NCBI GenBank assembly: GCA_016793095.1
Contig: JAEUJQ010000030.1
Location: forward strand, 1 to 64,000
Origin: Myxococcaceae bacterium
GTDB lineage: Bacteria > Myxococcota > Myxococcia > Myxococcales > Myxococcaceae
DNA: 64,000 nucleotides
Direction: 5' to 3'
Shown here: positions 33,495 to 42,791 of the stretch, piece after piece
How the letters are laid out: every line of letters starts with the position of its first letter
Position numbering within the stretch: position 1 is the stretch's first letter
Made by a program: the position numbers and the translations under genes
Notes under the pieces: generated by a model
The model's input: the letters and a program-made list of their open reading frames with translations, nothing else
The model's database searches: none
Told to the model about the DNA's origin: nothing

Positions 33495-35354
33495 ATGCGG
33501 CTCGTGAAGGTGGGACTGGCGTCGGTGAACACCACGGTGGGCGCGTTCGGGGCCAACGTCGATCGGGCGCTCGTGCTGGCGAAGGAGCTCGCGGCGCAGC
33601 ACACGAACATCGCCGTCTTCCCCGAGCAGTGCATCGCCGGCTACCCGGCCGAGGACCTCGTGCAGTGGCAGGCCTTCGTCGACCGGCAGTGGACCGAGCT
33701 CGAGCGCTTCGCCCGAGAGACCGCGGCGCTGAGCCTCGTCTCGGTGCTGGGCGTCGCCGTCATCCACCGGGGCATGCGGTACAACTGCGCGGCGGTGGTG
33801 GGCGGCGGCTCCATCTGGGGCCTCGTGCCCAAGGAGAAGCTGCCGACGTACAACATCTTCTACGAGGGCCGCACCTTCGCCCGGGGCCTGCCTGGCATGA
33901 AGGAGGAGCACCGCGGCGTGCCGCTCGGCGACTTCCTCTTCCAGTGCGACTTCGGGCTGGTGGGCGTCGAGGTGTGCGAGGACATCTGGAGCGCCGACGG
34001 GCCGATGAAGCGCCGCGCGTACTCGGGCGCCGAGCTCATCTGCAACGTGTCGTCGTCTCCGTTCCGCATCGGCGTGGACGGCACCCGGCGCGAGCTCGTC
34101 TCGACGCGCGCGGGCGACCACCAGTGCACCATCGCCTACGCGAACCAGGTGGGCGCGCAGGACGGGCTCATCTTCGACGGGGGCGGCTTCGTGAACCAGA
34201 ACGGCCGCATGGCGCTCGAGCTGCCCCGGTTCCGCCAGGCCTGCGCCGCGACCGTCGTCGACCTCGAGCGCACCAACCGCCTGCGCACCGAGAACACCAC
34301 CTGGCGCGACGACCGGAAGAGCTGGGCCGCGCGCGAGAGCCAGGTGCCGGTGCTCGAGGTGAAGGTGGCCACCAGGCGCGACGGCCTCACCTACCCGTTC
34401 CCCGACCATCGCAGCTTCTTCCTGCCCGGGCCCCACGCGCGCCCGTCAGCGAAGGAGCAGTACTGCGAAGACCTGCTCGACGCGCTCTCGCTGGGCATCG
34501 GCGACTACTTCGAGAAGACGAAGGGCTTCTCGCGCCTCGGCATCGCGCTGTCGGGCGGCCGCGACTCCCTGCTGACGCTCCTCATCGCGCACCGCTACGC
34601 CACGCGCGCGAACGTGCCCATCGAGACGTTCTACATGCCGACGCGCTTCTCGTCGGAGCACACACGCAGCGCCGCCGAGACCATCGCGAAGGACCTGGGC
34701 GTGCGCTTCACCGTGGTGTCCATCGACGAGGCCTTCGAGCGCGAGATGACGGCGGCGAAGGAGATGCTCGGCCCCGGCAAGGAGCTGACGCCCATCACGC
34801 AGCAGAACGTGCAGGCGCGGCTGCGGGCGCAGCGCATGTGGAACTGGGCGAACACCTCGGGCGGCCTCTTCCTGCAGACGGGCAACATGTCGGAGAAGGC
34901 GGTGGGCTACACCACCATCGGCGGCGACCTCATGGGCGCGCTCGCCGTCATCGCGAACCTGCCGAAGACGGTGGTGATGTACCTGCTCGACTACCTGTAC
35001 GAGAAGCACGGGTACGCGGGCATCAAGGCCGTCACCGCGAAGCCCGCGGGCCCCGAGCTGGCGCACAACCAGGTGGGCGAAGACGAGCTCATGCCCTTCC
35101 CCGTGCTCGACGCGTGCTTCCACCTCTTCGCCGGCGAGAAGCTGTCTCCGAAGGACGTGCTGGCCGCGGTGACGACGATGTTCCCCGAGGTGAAGCCCGA
35201 GACGCTCTCGACGTGGGTGGCGAAGTTCGTGCGGCTCTTCACCATCAGCATCTACAAGTGGGTGCAGTCGCCCATCTCGCTGCACGTGGGCAACCTGGAC
35301 CTCGACCGCGAGCGCGCGCTGCAGTTGCCGGTCGTCACGCGCACCGAGTGGTAG
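33495..35354 (+). CDS. nadE: Glutamine-dependent NAD+ synthetase
   Basis: 619 residues: an N-terminal nitrilase-type amidase with catalytic Glu (FPEQ, about 43), Lys (PKEKLP, about 114) and Cys (GVEVCEDIW, about 160). The C-terminal ATP-dependent synthetase has the PP-loop SGGRDS (about 352, normally SGGxDS) and GNMSEKAVGYTTIGGD. The amidase releases ammonia from glutamine and the synthetase makes NAD+ from deamido-NAD+. The ATG at 33495 has GGAGG just upstream and begins at the amidase domain. It is a housekeeping cytoplasmic enzyme. Confidence 0.94.
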   Translation: MRLVKVGLASVNTTVGAFGANVDRALVLAKELAAQHTNIAVFPEQCIAGYPAEDLVQWQAFVDRQWTELERFARETAALSLVSVLGVAVIHRGMRYNCAAVVGGGSIWGLVPKEKLPTYNIFYEGRTFARGLPGMKEEHRGVPLGDFLFQCDFGLVGVEVCEDIWSADGPMKRRAYSGAELICNVSSSPFRIGVDGTRRELVSTRAGDHQCTIAYANQVGAQDGLIFDGGGFVNQNGRMALELPRFRQACAATVVDLERTNRLRTENTTWRDDRKSWAARESQVPVLEVKVATRRDGLTYPFPDHRSFFLPGPHARPSAKEQYCEDLLDALSLGIGDYFEKTKGFSRLGIALSGGRDSLLTLLIAHRYATRANVPIETFYMPTRFSSEHTRSAAETIAKDLGVRFTVVSIDEAFEREMTAAKEMLGPGKELTPITQQNVQARLRAQRMWNWANTSGGLFLQTGNMSEKAVGYTTIGGDLMGALAVIANLPKTVVMYLLDYLYEKHGYAGIKAVTAKPAGPELAHNQVGEDELMPFPVLDACFHLFAGEKLSPKDVLAAVTTMFPEVKPETLSTWVAKFVRLFTISIYKWVQSPISLHVGNLDLDRERALQLPVVTRTEW

Positions 35355-35436
35355 GGGCCGGGGAGCAGTGGACCTTCGACCAGCGCCGCCGTCGTGAGCT
35401 CGCACCTCCGGGCGCGCGCCGTTGGTCAGTTCGCGC

Positions 35437-35442
35437 TATGCG
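35437..35442 (+). promoter_or_regulatory. Candidate -10 box adjacent to the start codon (leaderless)
   Basis: TATGCG, preceded by GC, ends 6 nt before the ATG of the YebC-like gene. There is no Shine-Dalgarno sequence. It deviates from TANNNT at the last base. Confidence 0.3.
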
Positions 35443-35448
35443 AACGCC

Positions 35449-36144
35449 ATGGGCGCTCAGTGGAAGCAGAAGGGACGCGAGGCGAACTCGAAGGCGAAGG
35501 CGAAGCTGCTGAGCAAGGCGGCGAAGGAGGTGCTCATCGCCGCGAAGGCGGGGGCTGACCCGGCCTCCAACGCGCGGCTGCGGCTCGCCATCGAGTACGC
35601 GAAGAGCGTCAACATGACGAAGGACACGCTCGAGCGCGTCATCAAGAAGGGCGCGGGGCTGCTCGACGAGCAGGTGACGTACGAGAGCGTCACCTACGAG
35701 GGCTTCGGGCCGCACCGCGTCCCCATCATCGTGGAGTGTCTCACCGACAACCGCACCCGCACCGCGAGCAACGTGCGCCAACACTTCCGCAGCGGGCAGC
35801 TCGCGGCCACCGGCGCCGTCAGCTGGGACTTCGACCGGCTCGGCGCCATCGACGCCACTGGCCCTGCGGGCGCCGACGCAGAGACCGTCGCCATCGAAGC
35901 CGGCGCGCAGGATCTCGAGGCGGGGGACGAGGGCGTGACGCACTTCTACACCGCCCCCGCAGACCTCGACGCGGTCAGGAAAGCCCTCGAGGCCGGGCAC
36001 TGGACGGTGAAGTCCGCCGCGCTCGTCTGGCGCGCGAAGAACCCGGTCGAGGTGCCGCCCGAGGCTCGCGCCGAGGTCGATCGCTTCCTCGAAGAGCTGG
36101 ATGAAGACGACGACGTTCAGACGCTCTTCGTCGGCATGAAGTGA
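35449..36144 (+). CDS. YebC/PmpR-family DNA-binding or translation-linked regulator
   Basis: A 231-residue protein beginning MGAQWKQKGREANSKAKAKLLSKAAKEV, the YeeN-like variant of the YebC N-terminal region. Three-domain features are seen: NARLRLAIEYAKSVNMTKDTLERVIKKG, YEGFGPHRVPIIVECLTDNRTRT, and the acidic C-terminal LDEDDDVQTLFVGMK. YebC proteins are described as transcription regulators and, more recently, as factors that ease ribosome stalling; which applies here is unknown. The start at 35449 fits the family; upstream in-frame codons add unrelated sequence. It may be leaderless. Confidence 0.9.
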   Translation: MGAQWKQKGREANSKAKAKLLSKAAKEVLIAAKAGADPASNARLRLAIEYAKSVNMTKDTLERVIKKGAGLLDEQVTYESVTYEGFGPHRVPIIVECLTDNRTRTASNVRQHFRSGQLAATGAVSWDFDRLGAIDATGPAGADAETVAIEAGAQDLEAGDEGVTHFYTAPADLDAVRKALEAGHWTVKSAALVWRAKNPVEVPPEARAEVDRFLEELDEDDDVQTLFVGMK

Positions 36145-36181
36145 AGCCGGCTCCCGGGCCGTCCCGCCTGCGCCAGCGGGC

Positions 36182-37536
36182 TCAGAGCTTCACGGAGGCG
36201 AACTGTGACAGCCGCACGTCGGCGAGCAGGTCCTTCGGGTCCACGCGCTCGAAGGCGTCCTTCACCTTGTCCACGCCCTGGAGGATGGTGCCCACGAGCT
36301 GCGCGCGCGGGTCGTAGCTGATGTCGGCGAGGCGCTTCTCGAAGTCCTCGCGGGGGATGCGCTCCTCGCGGCCCCACGGGTTCGTGTAGGTGACGTACTC
36401 CTTGCCGTCGATGGTCTCGGTCCCGGTGACGAGCACCTTGTGGTATCCGTCGCCCCACGACAACGCGACCGGCACGCTGGCGCCCGCCCGCAGCTGCGTG
36501 TCGATGACGTCCATCGCCTTCGCGCGCTGCTCGTCGGTGGTGAGGCGCTGGTCGCTCATCTTCCGGCCCGTGACGGCCTCGTAGAGCACGTCGAGCTTGT
36601 CGCTCCACGCGCCAGCCCCCTCGCCGCTCTCGTTCTGGTAGTCGCGGTCGCCGTTGGCGAGCTCCATGAACGCCGAGCCGATGAGGCGCTGGGTGACGCT
36701 GCGGGTGGTGCCGTCGGGGGACGCGGTGCCGTCCTCGCGCGTGATGGTCTGACCGCCGGCCAGCGTCACCTTGCCGTCGGGGCTCGCGAGTCCCGCAGCG
36801 ATGCGCGCGTACTCGGCCGGGTCGTTCATCGCGAGCTGGATGGCAATGGTGGTCGGCGCGCAGGTGCCACGATTGCCCTGGTTGATGGAGCTGGGCGTGG
36901 CGAGCTCCTGCACGAGGTCAGTGACGAGCTGGTTGCGGTCGATGCCCTCGGCGAGCGGCGTCTTCTCGTCGGCCAGCTTCGAGAGTGGTCGAGCGTCGTG
37001 CCCTCACCCTTCAGGTCCTTCTCGCCGGGCAGCTTGCCGTCGAGCAGCAGCTTCTCGAGCGCCAGCGCGGCGACCGGGTCGTTCGCGTCGAGGCAGCGCT
37101 GCTTCACCGCCTGGTACTGCTGCTGCTCCGTGGGCGAGAGCCTCTTCAGGGCGGCCGCCTCGAGCGCCTCGTTCGCCTTGAGCTGCTCGAGCGCCGCCTT
37201 GTGCCGCGTGGACTCCACGTCGGTGTCGCGGGAGTCGTTCACGTTCGCCGCGTCGCGGATCGTCTGCGCCGTGCCTTCGGAGTCGCGGTCGACGGCAGGC
37301 CCGCGCAGCAGCTCATCGGCTTCGCGCACCGCGTCGCCCGACGTGCGCTTGTCACCCAGGGTCTTCGGCAACAGCTTCTCGAGCGCGAACTCGACGACCT
37401 TCTTCACCGGTGGGAGCACCGCTTTGAAGGTGTCGAGCCTGAGGTTGGCCTGTGTGTTCGTGTGCGCAGGCTTCGGGGGCGTCGAGGGGCGCGGCGCGAG
37501 CTTCTGGAACTTCGAGGAGTTGGTGCGAATGGTCAC
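36182..37536 (-). pseudogene. Papain-like cysteine peptidase-domain protein, interrupted by a frameshift
   Basis: Two overlapping frames on the minus strand make one protein. The first, from a GTG at 37536 with AAGGAAGG upstream, runs to KGEGTTLDH near 36990 and then goes out of frame. The second continues (SKLADEKTPLAEGIDR) to the stop at 36182. One missing base near 36983-36990 would restore about 450 residues. The C-terminal half shows a papain-like triad: GNRGTCAPTT (Cys), GDGYHKVLVTG (His) and YTNPWG (Asn). The N-terminal 180 residues are charged and helical. It may be an effector or processing enzyme. It is either a real frameshift or a sequencing error. Confidence 0.75.
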
Positions 37537-37734
37537 GGGGTGCCTTCCTTGTGAGAGAGGTGTCGGCCGCGGTGGACCTCGAAATTCGAGTGCGTTTGTC
37601 AGCTCGCTTCGCACGTTGCCCGTCGCGCAGGGGTTGGGCTACGACCGGGCGGTCGCCTTCGCGGGCGCCCCGAATGAACGCCTGACTCGAAGCACAGCGA
37701 GCCGTTTCACCGCCGCCCTCTTCGGGAGTCGTCC

Positions 37735-39240
37735 ATGTCATCCACTGCCGTCCGCGCCGAGCGCGTATCCTTCTCCTTCGCCGATCGGGCCCTGCTCGAC
37801 GACGCCACCTTCCACCTCGCCCGTGGTTGGACGGGCCTCGTTGGCGCCAACGGGAGCGGCAAGTCGACGTTGCTCCGGCTGATCACCGGCGCGCTGAAGC
37901 CGACCAGCGGCGCGTTGCGGGTCCCGCCTTCCGTCGTCCTCTGCACGCAGGAGGTCGACGCGCTCGACGCCGGCGTGCGCGATTTCGCCGGCGCGGACGA
38001 TGGCCTCGCGCGCAGGCTCCACGGCCGCCTCGGGCTGGACGCGGCGATGCTCGCGCGGTGGGCGACGATGTCTCCCGGCGAGCGGAAGCGGTGGCAGGTG
38101 GGCGCGGCGCTGTGGCGGGAGCCCGAGGTGCTGCTCCTCGACGAGCCGACGAACCACCTCGACGCCGGGGCCGCGCGGTGGCTGCGCGACGCGCTGGCGG
38201 ACTTCCGCGGCGTCGGCGTGCTCGTCTCCCACGACCGCGCGCTGCTGGACGAGGTGACGAGCGCGACGCTGCGCCTCGACGGCGGCACCGCGCGGCTGTG
38301 GCCCGGCGCGTTCTCGGTGGCGCAGGCCGCGTGGCGCGCGGAGGACGAGCAGGCGCTCGACGCGCAGCGGGAGACGAAGCGGCGGCTCGAGTCCGAGGAG
38401 CGGCGCCTCGACGCCAGCAGGCGCAGACACGAGGCGAGCACGCGCTCCCGCAACGCCGGCGCGCGCATGAAGAGCGCGAAGGACGCCGACGCACGGGGGC
38501 TCGGCGCCAACTACCGCGTCGAGACGGCCGAGCGCGCCCACGCCGCGGCCCTCCGCAGGAGCGTCGCGAAGTCCGACGAGGTGCGCGAGCGGCTCGCGGC
38601 CATCACCGTGCGCGACGAGGCGGGTCGCGACCTGTTCCTGCGTGACGAGCCGTGCCCGCGCAGCGTGATCGCGCGCTTCGCCGGCGACCTGCCCCACCCC
38701 GCCTCGAGCGAGCCGTTGCTCCGGGCGCTCTCCCTCACCGTGCGTCGCGGGCAGCATGTGGTGCTCGCGGGTCGCAACGGCGCCGGTAAGTCCACCCTGC
38801 TGCGCGCGCTCGTCGTGGCCGCGGCGCTGCCGGAGGAGCGGGTGCTCGTGCTGCCGCAGGAGCTGACGCCGCAGGACGTCGAGCACGACCTCGCGGTGCT
38901 TCACGACCTGCCGAGGGACGAGCGGGGGCGCGTGCTTCAGTTGGTCCACGCGCTGGGCGTGGAGCCGGACGTGCTGCTCACGACCACGAGCCCGTCGCCC
39001 GGTGAGGCCCGGAAGCTCCGGCTCGCCCTCGGCCTCGGGCGCAGCGCCTGGCTCGCGGTGCTGGATGAGCCCACCAACCACCTCGACCTGCCGTCCATCG
39101 AGCGGCTCGAGGAGGCGCTCGCGACGTTCCCGGGCGCGCTACTGCTCGTGACCCACGACAGCCAGCTCGCCGCGAAGGTGGCGACGACGCGCTGGCTCGT
39201 CGCGGACGGCACCGTGCGTGAGCAGGCCAGCGGGTGGTGA
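37735..39240 (+). CDS. ABC-F family ATPase
   Basis: 501 residues with two ATP-binding cassettes and no membrane part. Cassette 1 has GANGSGKST (about 38), SPGERKRWQ (signature) and LLLDEPTNHLD. A charged linker of 80-90 residues follows, then cassette 2 with GRNGAGKST (about 350) and SPGEARKLRLALGLG...LDEPTNHLD. ABC-F proteins act on the ribosome or in antibiotic resistance. It starts 198 bp from the divergent peptidase gene. The exact subtype cannot be read. Confidence 0.9.
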   Translation: MSSTAVRAERVSFSFADRALLDDATFHLARGWTGLVGANGSGKSTLLRLITGALKPTSGALRVPPSVVLCTQEVDALDAGVRDFAGADDGLARRLHGRLGLDAAMLARWATMSPGERKRWQVGAALWREPEVLLLDEPTNHLDAGAARWLRDALADFRGVGVLVSHDRALLDEVTSATLRLDGGTARLWPGAFSVAQAAWRAEDEQALDAQRETKRRLESEERRLDASRRRHEASTRSRNAGARMKSAKDADARGLGANYRVETAERAHAAALRRSVAKSDEVRERLAAITVRDEAGRDLFLRDEPCPRSVIARFAGDLPHPASSEPLLRALSLTVRRGQHVVLAGRNGAGKSTLLRALVVAAALPEERVLVLPQELTPQDVEHDLAVLHDLPRDERGRVLQLVHALGVEPDVLLTTTSPSPGEARKLRLALGLGRSAWLAVLDEPTNHLDLPSIERLEEALATFPGALLLVTHDSQLAAKVATTRWLVADGTVREQASGW

Positions 39241-39249
39241 CCTCGTTGG

Positions 39250-39861
39250 TCAGCTGGTGGCCTCAGGCTTCGCGTCGAGCACCGTCCACAACCGGGGGGC
39301 CTCCTGGACCCGCACGCCTCGTGGCGGCGGAGCTCTGGCAGCCTCGAGGCGAAGCGCAGCGAGCGCGCGGAGGGAGACCTTGAGCTCCTTTGCGACGCGC
39401 TTGAGCGGCTCCTTCGAGTACTCGGGCTCTTCACCTTCTGCCGGCGCTGCCCACCGTCGTTTGCCGCGCGCGTCCAGCGAGGCGGCGCGCAGGTCGGAGG
39501 GCCGGTCGAGGAACAACCAGACGCCTCGCCCGCTCTCGTTCGCGAGGGCGGCGGCGGTGGCCTCGATGAGCTCGAGACCCGGCGCTTCGGCATTCCACAG
39601 GCTCCCCTCCAGCGTCGAGATGCACACCGCCCAGGGCCCCTTCGCCTTGAGCTGCTTCACCACGGGCTCGTCTCGCTCCTGGTCGACGACCAGCGCGATC
39701 ATCCGGTCGGCCTCCGCGTCGCTGTACCCCGCCTCGAGGTACCTCTGACGGAGCGACGACCGGCGTTCCGCGCGGACGCGGTCCAGTGGCGGCGTGAGCG
39801 TCGCGCGGAGCAGGGTCGCGAGCGTCGGGGGCGGAACGCGGTCGAGCAGGATGCAGAACAT
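39250..39861 (-). CDS. Hypothetical cytoplasmic protein
   Basis: 203 residues from an ATG at 39861 (MFCILLDRVPPPTLATLLRATL). No signal or membrane helix. It has a charged, helical middle with RQRYLEAGYSDAEADRMIALVVDQERDEPVV and a strand-rich GPWAVCISTLEGSLWNAEAPGLELIEATAAALA. I recognise no family. It is convergent with the ABC-F gene (9-bp gap). A TACGGT box lies upstream of the start, 8 nt away. Confidence 0.65.
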   Translation of the reverse strand: MFCILLDRVPPPTLATLLRATLTPPLDRVRAERRSSLRQRYLEAGYSDAEADRMIALVVDQERDEPVVKQLKAKGPWAVCISTLEGSLWNAEAPGLELIEATAAALANESGRGVWLFLDRPSDLRAASLDARGKRRWAAPAEGEEPEYSKEPLKRVAKELKVSLRALAALRLEAARAPPPRGVRVQEAPRLWTVLDAKPEATS

Positions 39862-39914
39862 GACCAGCGACCGTACTACGCGTGGCCTGCGCACCGTGGT
39901 GTGCAGCGAAGCCC

Positions 39915-40307
39915 TCAGACCGCGCTGCCGCTCCTGCGCGACGTGAGCAGGAGCCGCGCAGCATTCACCCCGAGCGGCACCGCGATGGCCAGCATCGACC
40001 ACATGAGCGGGCTCGCGAGGTCGGGCAGGCCGGTGAACACCGAGGCCGCGCTCGCAGCGACGGCGTAGGCGAGCCCACCCGAGAGCACCGCGCGCTGCGC
40101 GCCGACGTCACGCGTCGACGCGGCGAGGAACGCCGAGAGCCCGAAGCCCAGATTCAGTGGCCCGGCGCCAACGCGCGCCATGAGGACGGCGCCAGCGTCC
40201 GCCTCGACGGAGAAGAGCCCGAGCACCTGCGCCGGGGCCAGCAACTCCGACACACCGAACAGCGCACCGAGCGCTCCGAAGAAGAGCGCGTGACCCTTGA
40301 AGCCCAT
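39915..40307 (-). CDS. Small four-helix membrane protein
   Basis: A 130-residue protein starting at the ATG 40307, with GGGGGTG upstream, and four hydrophobic segments (about 6-25, 40-62, 70-92 and 95-118). Glu and Asp at ELLAPAQVLGLFSVEADAG are the main polar features. Function unknown. It precedes the hypothetical gene 39861-39250 in the same direction by about 53 bp. Confidence 0.7.
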   Translation of the reverse strand: MGFKGHALFFGALGALFGVSELLAPAQVLGLFSVEADAGAVLMARVGAGPLNLGFGLSAFLAASTRDVGAQRAVLSGGLAYAVAASAASVFTGLPDLASPLMWSMLAIAVPLGVNAARLLLTSRRSGSAV

Positions 40308-40406
40308 GAGCACCCCCTGGCGTGCGACCGCGCAGACCGTCTCGCTTCCAGGCCGTCCCGTCCATCAGAACCGCCACGCGGCACGAGACCTGCTTGAGTG
40401 TCCGAC

Positions 40407-41231
40407 ATGAGCCAGCGCGCGTGGTGCTGCGGCCTCGTCGTGTGTTCGTTCGCCCTCACGGCCGGGGCCGAGGTGGCCTTCAAGCCGCTCCAGCCGGGCG
40501 TCGAGTACGGCAAGGTGACGCTCGTCGAGAAGCCGGAGGCCGGCGACGGGAAGCTGCACGTCGTGCGCGTCGACCCGGAGCTCACCTCCCTCGACCTCGG
40601 CCTCGCCAGTGAGTCGGGCGCGATGCGCACCGCCACCCAGTGGAGCAGCCAGCAGGGCTTCTCGGTCGTCATCAACGCCGGCATGTTCGAGACCGACTAC
40701 CGCTCGAACGTCGGCCGCCTCGTCCACGGCGACCACGTCAACCAGAAGCGCTGGAAGAAGACGTACCAGTCGGTGCTGGCGATGGACCCGTCGTCGCCCG
40801 GGCTGCCGAAGGCGACGATGCTCGACCGCGACGCGCCGGACTTCGAGGAGGCGGTCAAGCCGTACCGCACCGTCGTGCAGAACCTCAGGCTCATCAAGGC
40901 GCCTGGGGAGAACGTGTGGAAGCCGAACGGCCGCAAGTGGAGCGAGGCCTTCGTCGCGCTGGACACGAAGGGCCGGCTGCTCTTCTGCTTCACCCGCACG
41001 CCCTTCGAGATGGCCGACCTGATGACGCGGGTGCTGACGTCGGGGCTCGGGGTGACGCGCGCGATGCACGTCGAAGGCGGCCCGGAGGCGAGCCTCACCG
41101 TGCGCACGAAGGACGTCTCGTTCGACTTCTCGGGCAGCTACGAGACAGGCTTCTTCCCGCGGGACGACAACGACCGGCAGTGGGAATTGCCCAACGTCCT
41201 CGGTGTGCGCGCGACGAAGCCGGTCGACTGA
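40407..41231 (+). CDS. Phosphodiester glycosidase family (NAGPA/DUF2233) secreted protein
   Basis: A 274-residue protein with signal peptide MSQRAWCCGLVVCSFALTAGA. The domain shows FSVVINAGMFETDYRSNVG, LVHGDHVN, FVALDTKGRLLF and AMHVEGGPEASLTVR, the hallmarks of the phosphodiester glycosidase (NAGPA-type) fold. Members remove GlcNAc from phosphodiesters; in bacteria some act on cell-wall or exopolysaccharide. It is probably periplasmic or secreted. Confidence 0.86.
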   Translation: MSQRAWCCGLVVCSFALTAGAEVAFKPLQPGVEYGKVTLVEKPEAGDGKLHVVRVDPELTSLDLGLASESGAMRTATQWSSQQGFSVVINAGMFETDYRSNVGRLVHGDHVNQKRWKKTYQSVLAMDPSSPGLPKATMLDRDAPDFEEAVKPYRTVVQNLRLIKAPGENVWKPNGRKWSEAFVALDTKGRLLFCFTRTPFEMADLMTRVLTSGLGVTRAMHVEGGPEASLTVRTKDVSFDFSGSYETGFFPRDDNDRQWELPNVLGVRATKPVD

Positions 41232-41354
41232 GCTCTGTGCGAGCGTCCCCTCGACAGCCCCGGCGGCTGGAGGGACGTCGACCGCGGGGCGAGTCGCTCG
41301 TTCGACCCCGGCGCGAGGCCGCTCACCGCGCCCGCAGCGCCCGCGCGGCTGGTC

Positions 41355-41360
41355 TACAGT
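41355..41360 (+). promoter_or_regulatory. Candidate TANNNT -10 box adjacent to the start codon (leaderless)
   Basis: TACAGT ends 6 nt before the ATG of the 86-aa gene, with CTGCCC between. No ribosome-binding sequence is visible. Confidence 0.4.
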
Positions 41361-41366
41361 CTGCCC

Positions 41367-41627
41367 ATGTCCGTGGCGTGGTGTCGGGTCTGTGGGACGT
41401 ACCATGAGCCGCGCGCGGCCTCCGTGTGTCGCCGGCGCGCCGGTCGAGGGCCTGGCGGGCCCGTCAAGACGCTGCCGGGCGCCATCCTCCACGGGCTCGC
41501 GCTGGGGGTGCTGCTGGGGTTTCCCGTGGGCGCGCTCACCCAGCACCCGGTGCCGTTCGCCGCGGTGGCCCTGCTCGTGACCGTCGTGCGCACGGTCGTC
41601 TTCGTGGTGCAGCGACGGCGCTCCTGA
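41367..41627 (+). CDS. 86-residue protein with a Cys motif and membrane helices
   Basis: Starts MSVAWCRVCGTYHEPRAASV with CRVC and a later Cys, which resembles half of a zinc ribbon. An Arg/Gly stretch follows, then two hydrophobic helices (about 38-58 and 65-80) and a basic C-terminus. Probably real: it has a start-adjacent TANNNT box and good coding character. No family is recognised. Confidence 0.6.
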   Translation: MSVAWCRVCGTYHEPRAASVCRRRAGRGPGGPVKTLPGAILHGLALGVLLGFPVGALTQHPVPFAAVALLVTVVRTVVFVVQRRRS

Positions 41628-41633
41628 GCCGCC

Positions 41634-42080
41634 TCAGGGCGTCGCGGCGGCCAGCGCGCCATCGGGTGACGCGCACACGCCGGCGACGGGCTTCACGTTC
41701 TTTCCGAGGAGAACGCCGGAGGGTCGGAACGAGTCGCCCCGCTTGACGAACACCTCGCCGCTCGCCGGGTACACGCAGCCCACCACGTCTGCGTCCTTCC
41801 ACCCAGCGCCGAAGCGCACGTCGATGGCGAAGGCGAGGAACTCGCGGCCCTGGGCGTCGGCCACCGGCGTCGTCTGCGTCACCCGCACGCGGCGCTCGCG
41901 GGGCGGGAGGCGGGCGCGGGAGAACCGGCTGCGGTGTTCCTCCGCCTCGGCGAGCGGCTTGAGGAGGCTCGTCTCCACCCTGGCCTGCGCGTCGGCCTGA
42001 GGCGCGACGGGCTCAGCGGCCCACGCGAACGAGGGAAGGAGCGAGAGCACCACGAGCAGCGACGACAGGAGGGTCTTCAC
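41634..42080 (-). CDS. Exported protein of unknown function
   Basis: A 148-residue protein with signal peptide MKTLLSSLLVVLSLLPSFAWA. The mature part contains RRVRVTQTTPVADAQGREFLAFAIDVRFG, VVGCVYPASGEVFVKRG and a final VAGVCASPDGAL; two Cys may pair. GTG start with AAGGA upstream. It overlaps the 3' end of the membrane protein gene by 68 bp, in another frame. Function unknown. Confidence 0.7.
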   Translation of the reverse strand: MKTLLSSLLVVLSLLPSFAWAAEPVAPQADAQARVETSLLKPLAEAEEHRSRFSRARLPPRERRVRVTQTTPVADAQGREFLAFAIDVRFGAGWKDADVVGCVYPASGEVFVKRGDSFRPSGVLLGKNVKPVAGVCASPDGALAAATP

Positions 42081-42696
42081 GGCGGTTCCTTTCGGAGGTG
42101 AGGGACAACAACTCGACGACGGCTGCGCTCGCCAGCACCGGCCCCCAGAGCGCGACGACGTAGGCGACGTCAGGGTCCATGGCGGCGGCCTCGAGCGCGA
42201 GCAGCAGCGCCCGTGACGTCACGGCCACGCTCATCTGCGCCACGACGTGCCAGGTCGCCCGGCGGTGCACCAGCAGCTCACGGCGGCGCGCGCTCACGAT
42301 GCCCTGCACCATGAAGTACGCGATGAGGGCTCCCGAGAGCAGGAAACCCACCGTCACCAGCGGGCCTCCCTTCGCGTCGAACGCCAGCACCACGCCGGAG
42401 GGCACCAGCCCCACCAGGATGACGGCCCCCGTCGCCCGGCCCAGCCAGCGGTGCGCGGCGACTCTCCGCTGCAGCCACCGTGTCATCAGCAGCAGACACG
42501 AGGGCAGCGAGAGCGCCGCTGCGAGGACGTGCACGCGGAGCGACCCGAGCCAGAGCGCCTCGAAGCGCACCGGCAGCTTCTCGATGACGAACGGGGGCAG
42601 GTTCTCGTCGTCGAAGTACCCGAGGCTCGAGGCGGTGATGAAGGCAGACCCGGCGAACAGGAGAGCCAGCAGCGCGAGGCGGGGGAGGTGTCGCAC
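42013..42696 (-). CDS. DUF2306-type membrane protein
   Basis: A 227-residue protein with six to seven hydrophobic helices and the DUF2306 pattern: ALWLGSLRVHVLAAALSLPS, RWLQRRVAAHRWLGRATG, and LLVHRRATWHVVAQMSVAVTSRALL. These have conserved His in helix ends and may bind heme or metal; biochemical function is unknown. GTG start. It is divergent from the histidine kinase across 95 bp, and its last 22 codons overlap the next gene. Confidence 0.8.
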   Translation of the reverse strand: MRHLPRLALLALLFAGSAFITASSLGYFDDENLPPFVIEKLPVRFEALWLGSLRVHVLAAALSLPSCLLLMTRWLQRRVAAHRWLGRATGAVILVGLVPSGVVLAFDAKGGPLVTVGFLLSGALIAYFMVQGIVSARRRELLVHRRATWHVVAQMSVAVTSRALLLALEAAAMDPDVAYVVALWGPVLASAAVVELLSLTSERNRREDPPVVAARGALAPSLVRVGR

Positions 42697-42779
42697 CCGG
42701 CCTTCAACGGGCGAGCGCCAGAGACGATCTTCCCGTGAGATTCCGCGTCGATGGCCGTGCCGGGAGGTGACCTGGTTGC

Positions 42780-42785
42780 TACATT
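42780..42785 (+). promoter_or_regulatory. Candidate TANNNT -10 box adjacent to the start codon (leaderless)
   Basis: TACATT, preceded by GC, ends 6 nt before the GTG of the hybrid histidine kinase gene, with CGTCTC between. No Shine-Dalgarno sequence. Confidence 0.42.
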
Positions 42786-42791
42786 CGTCTC

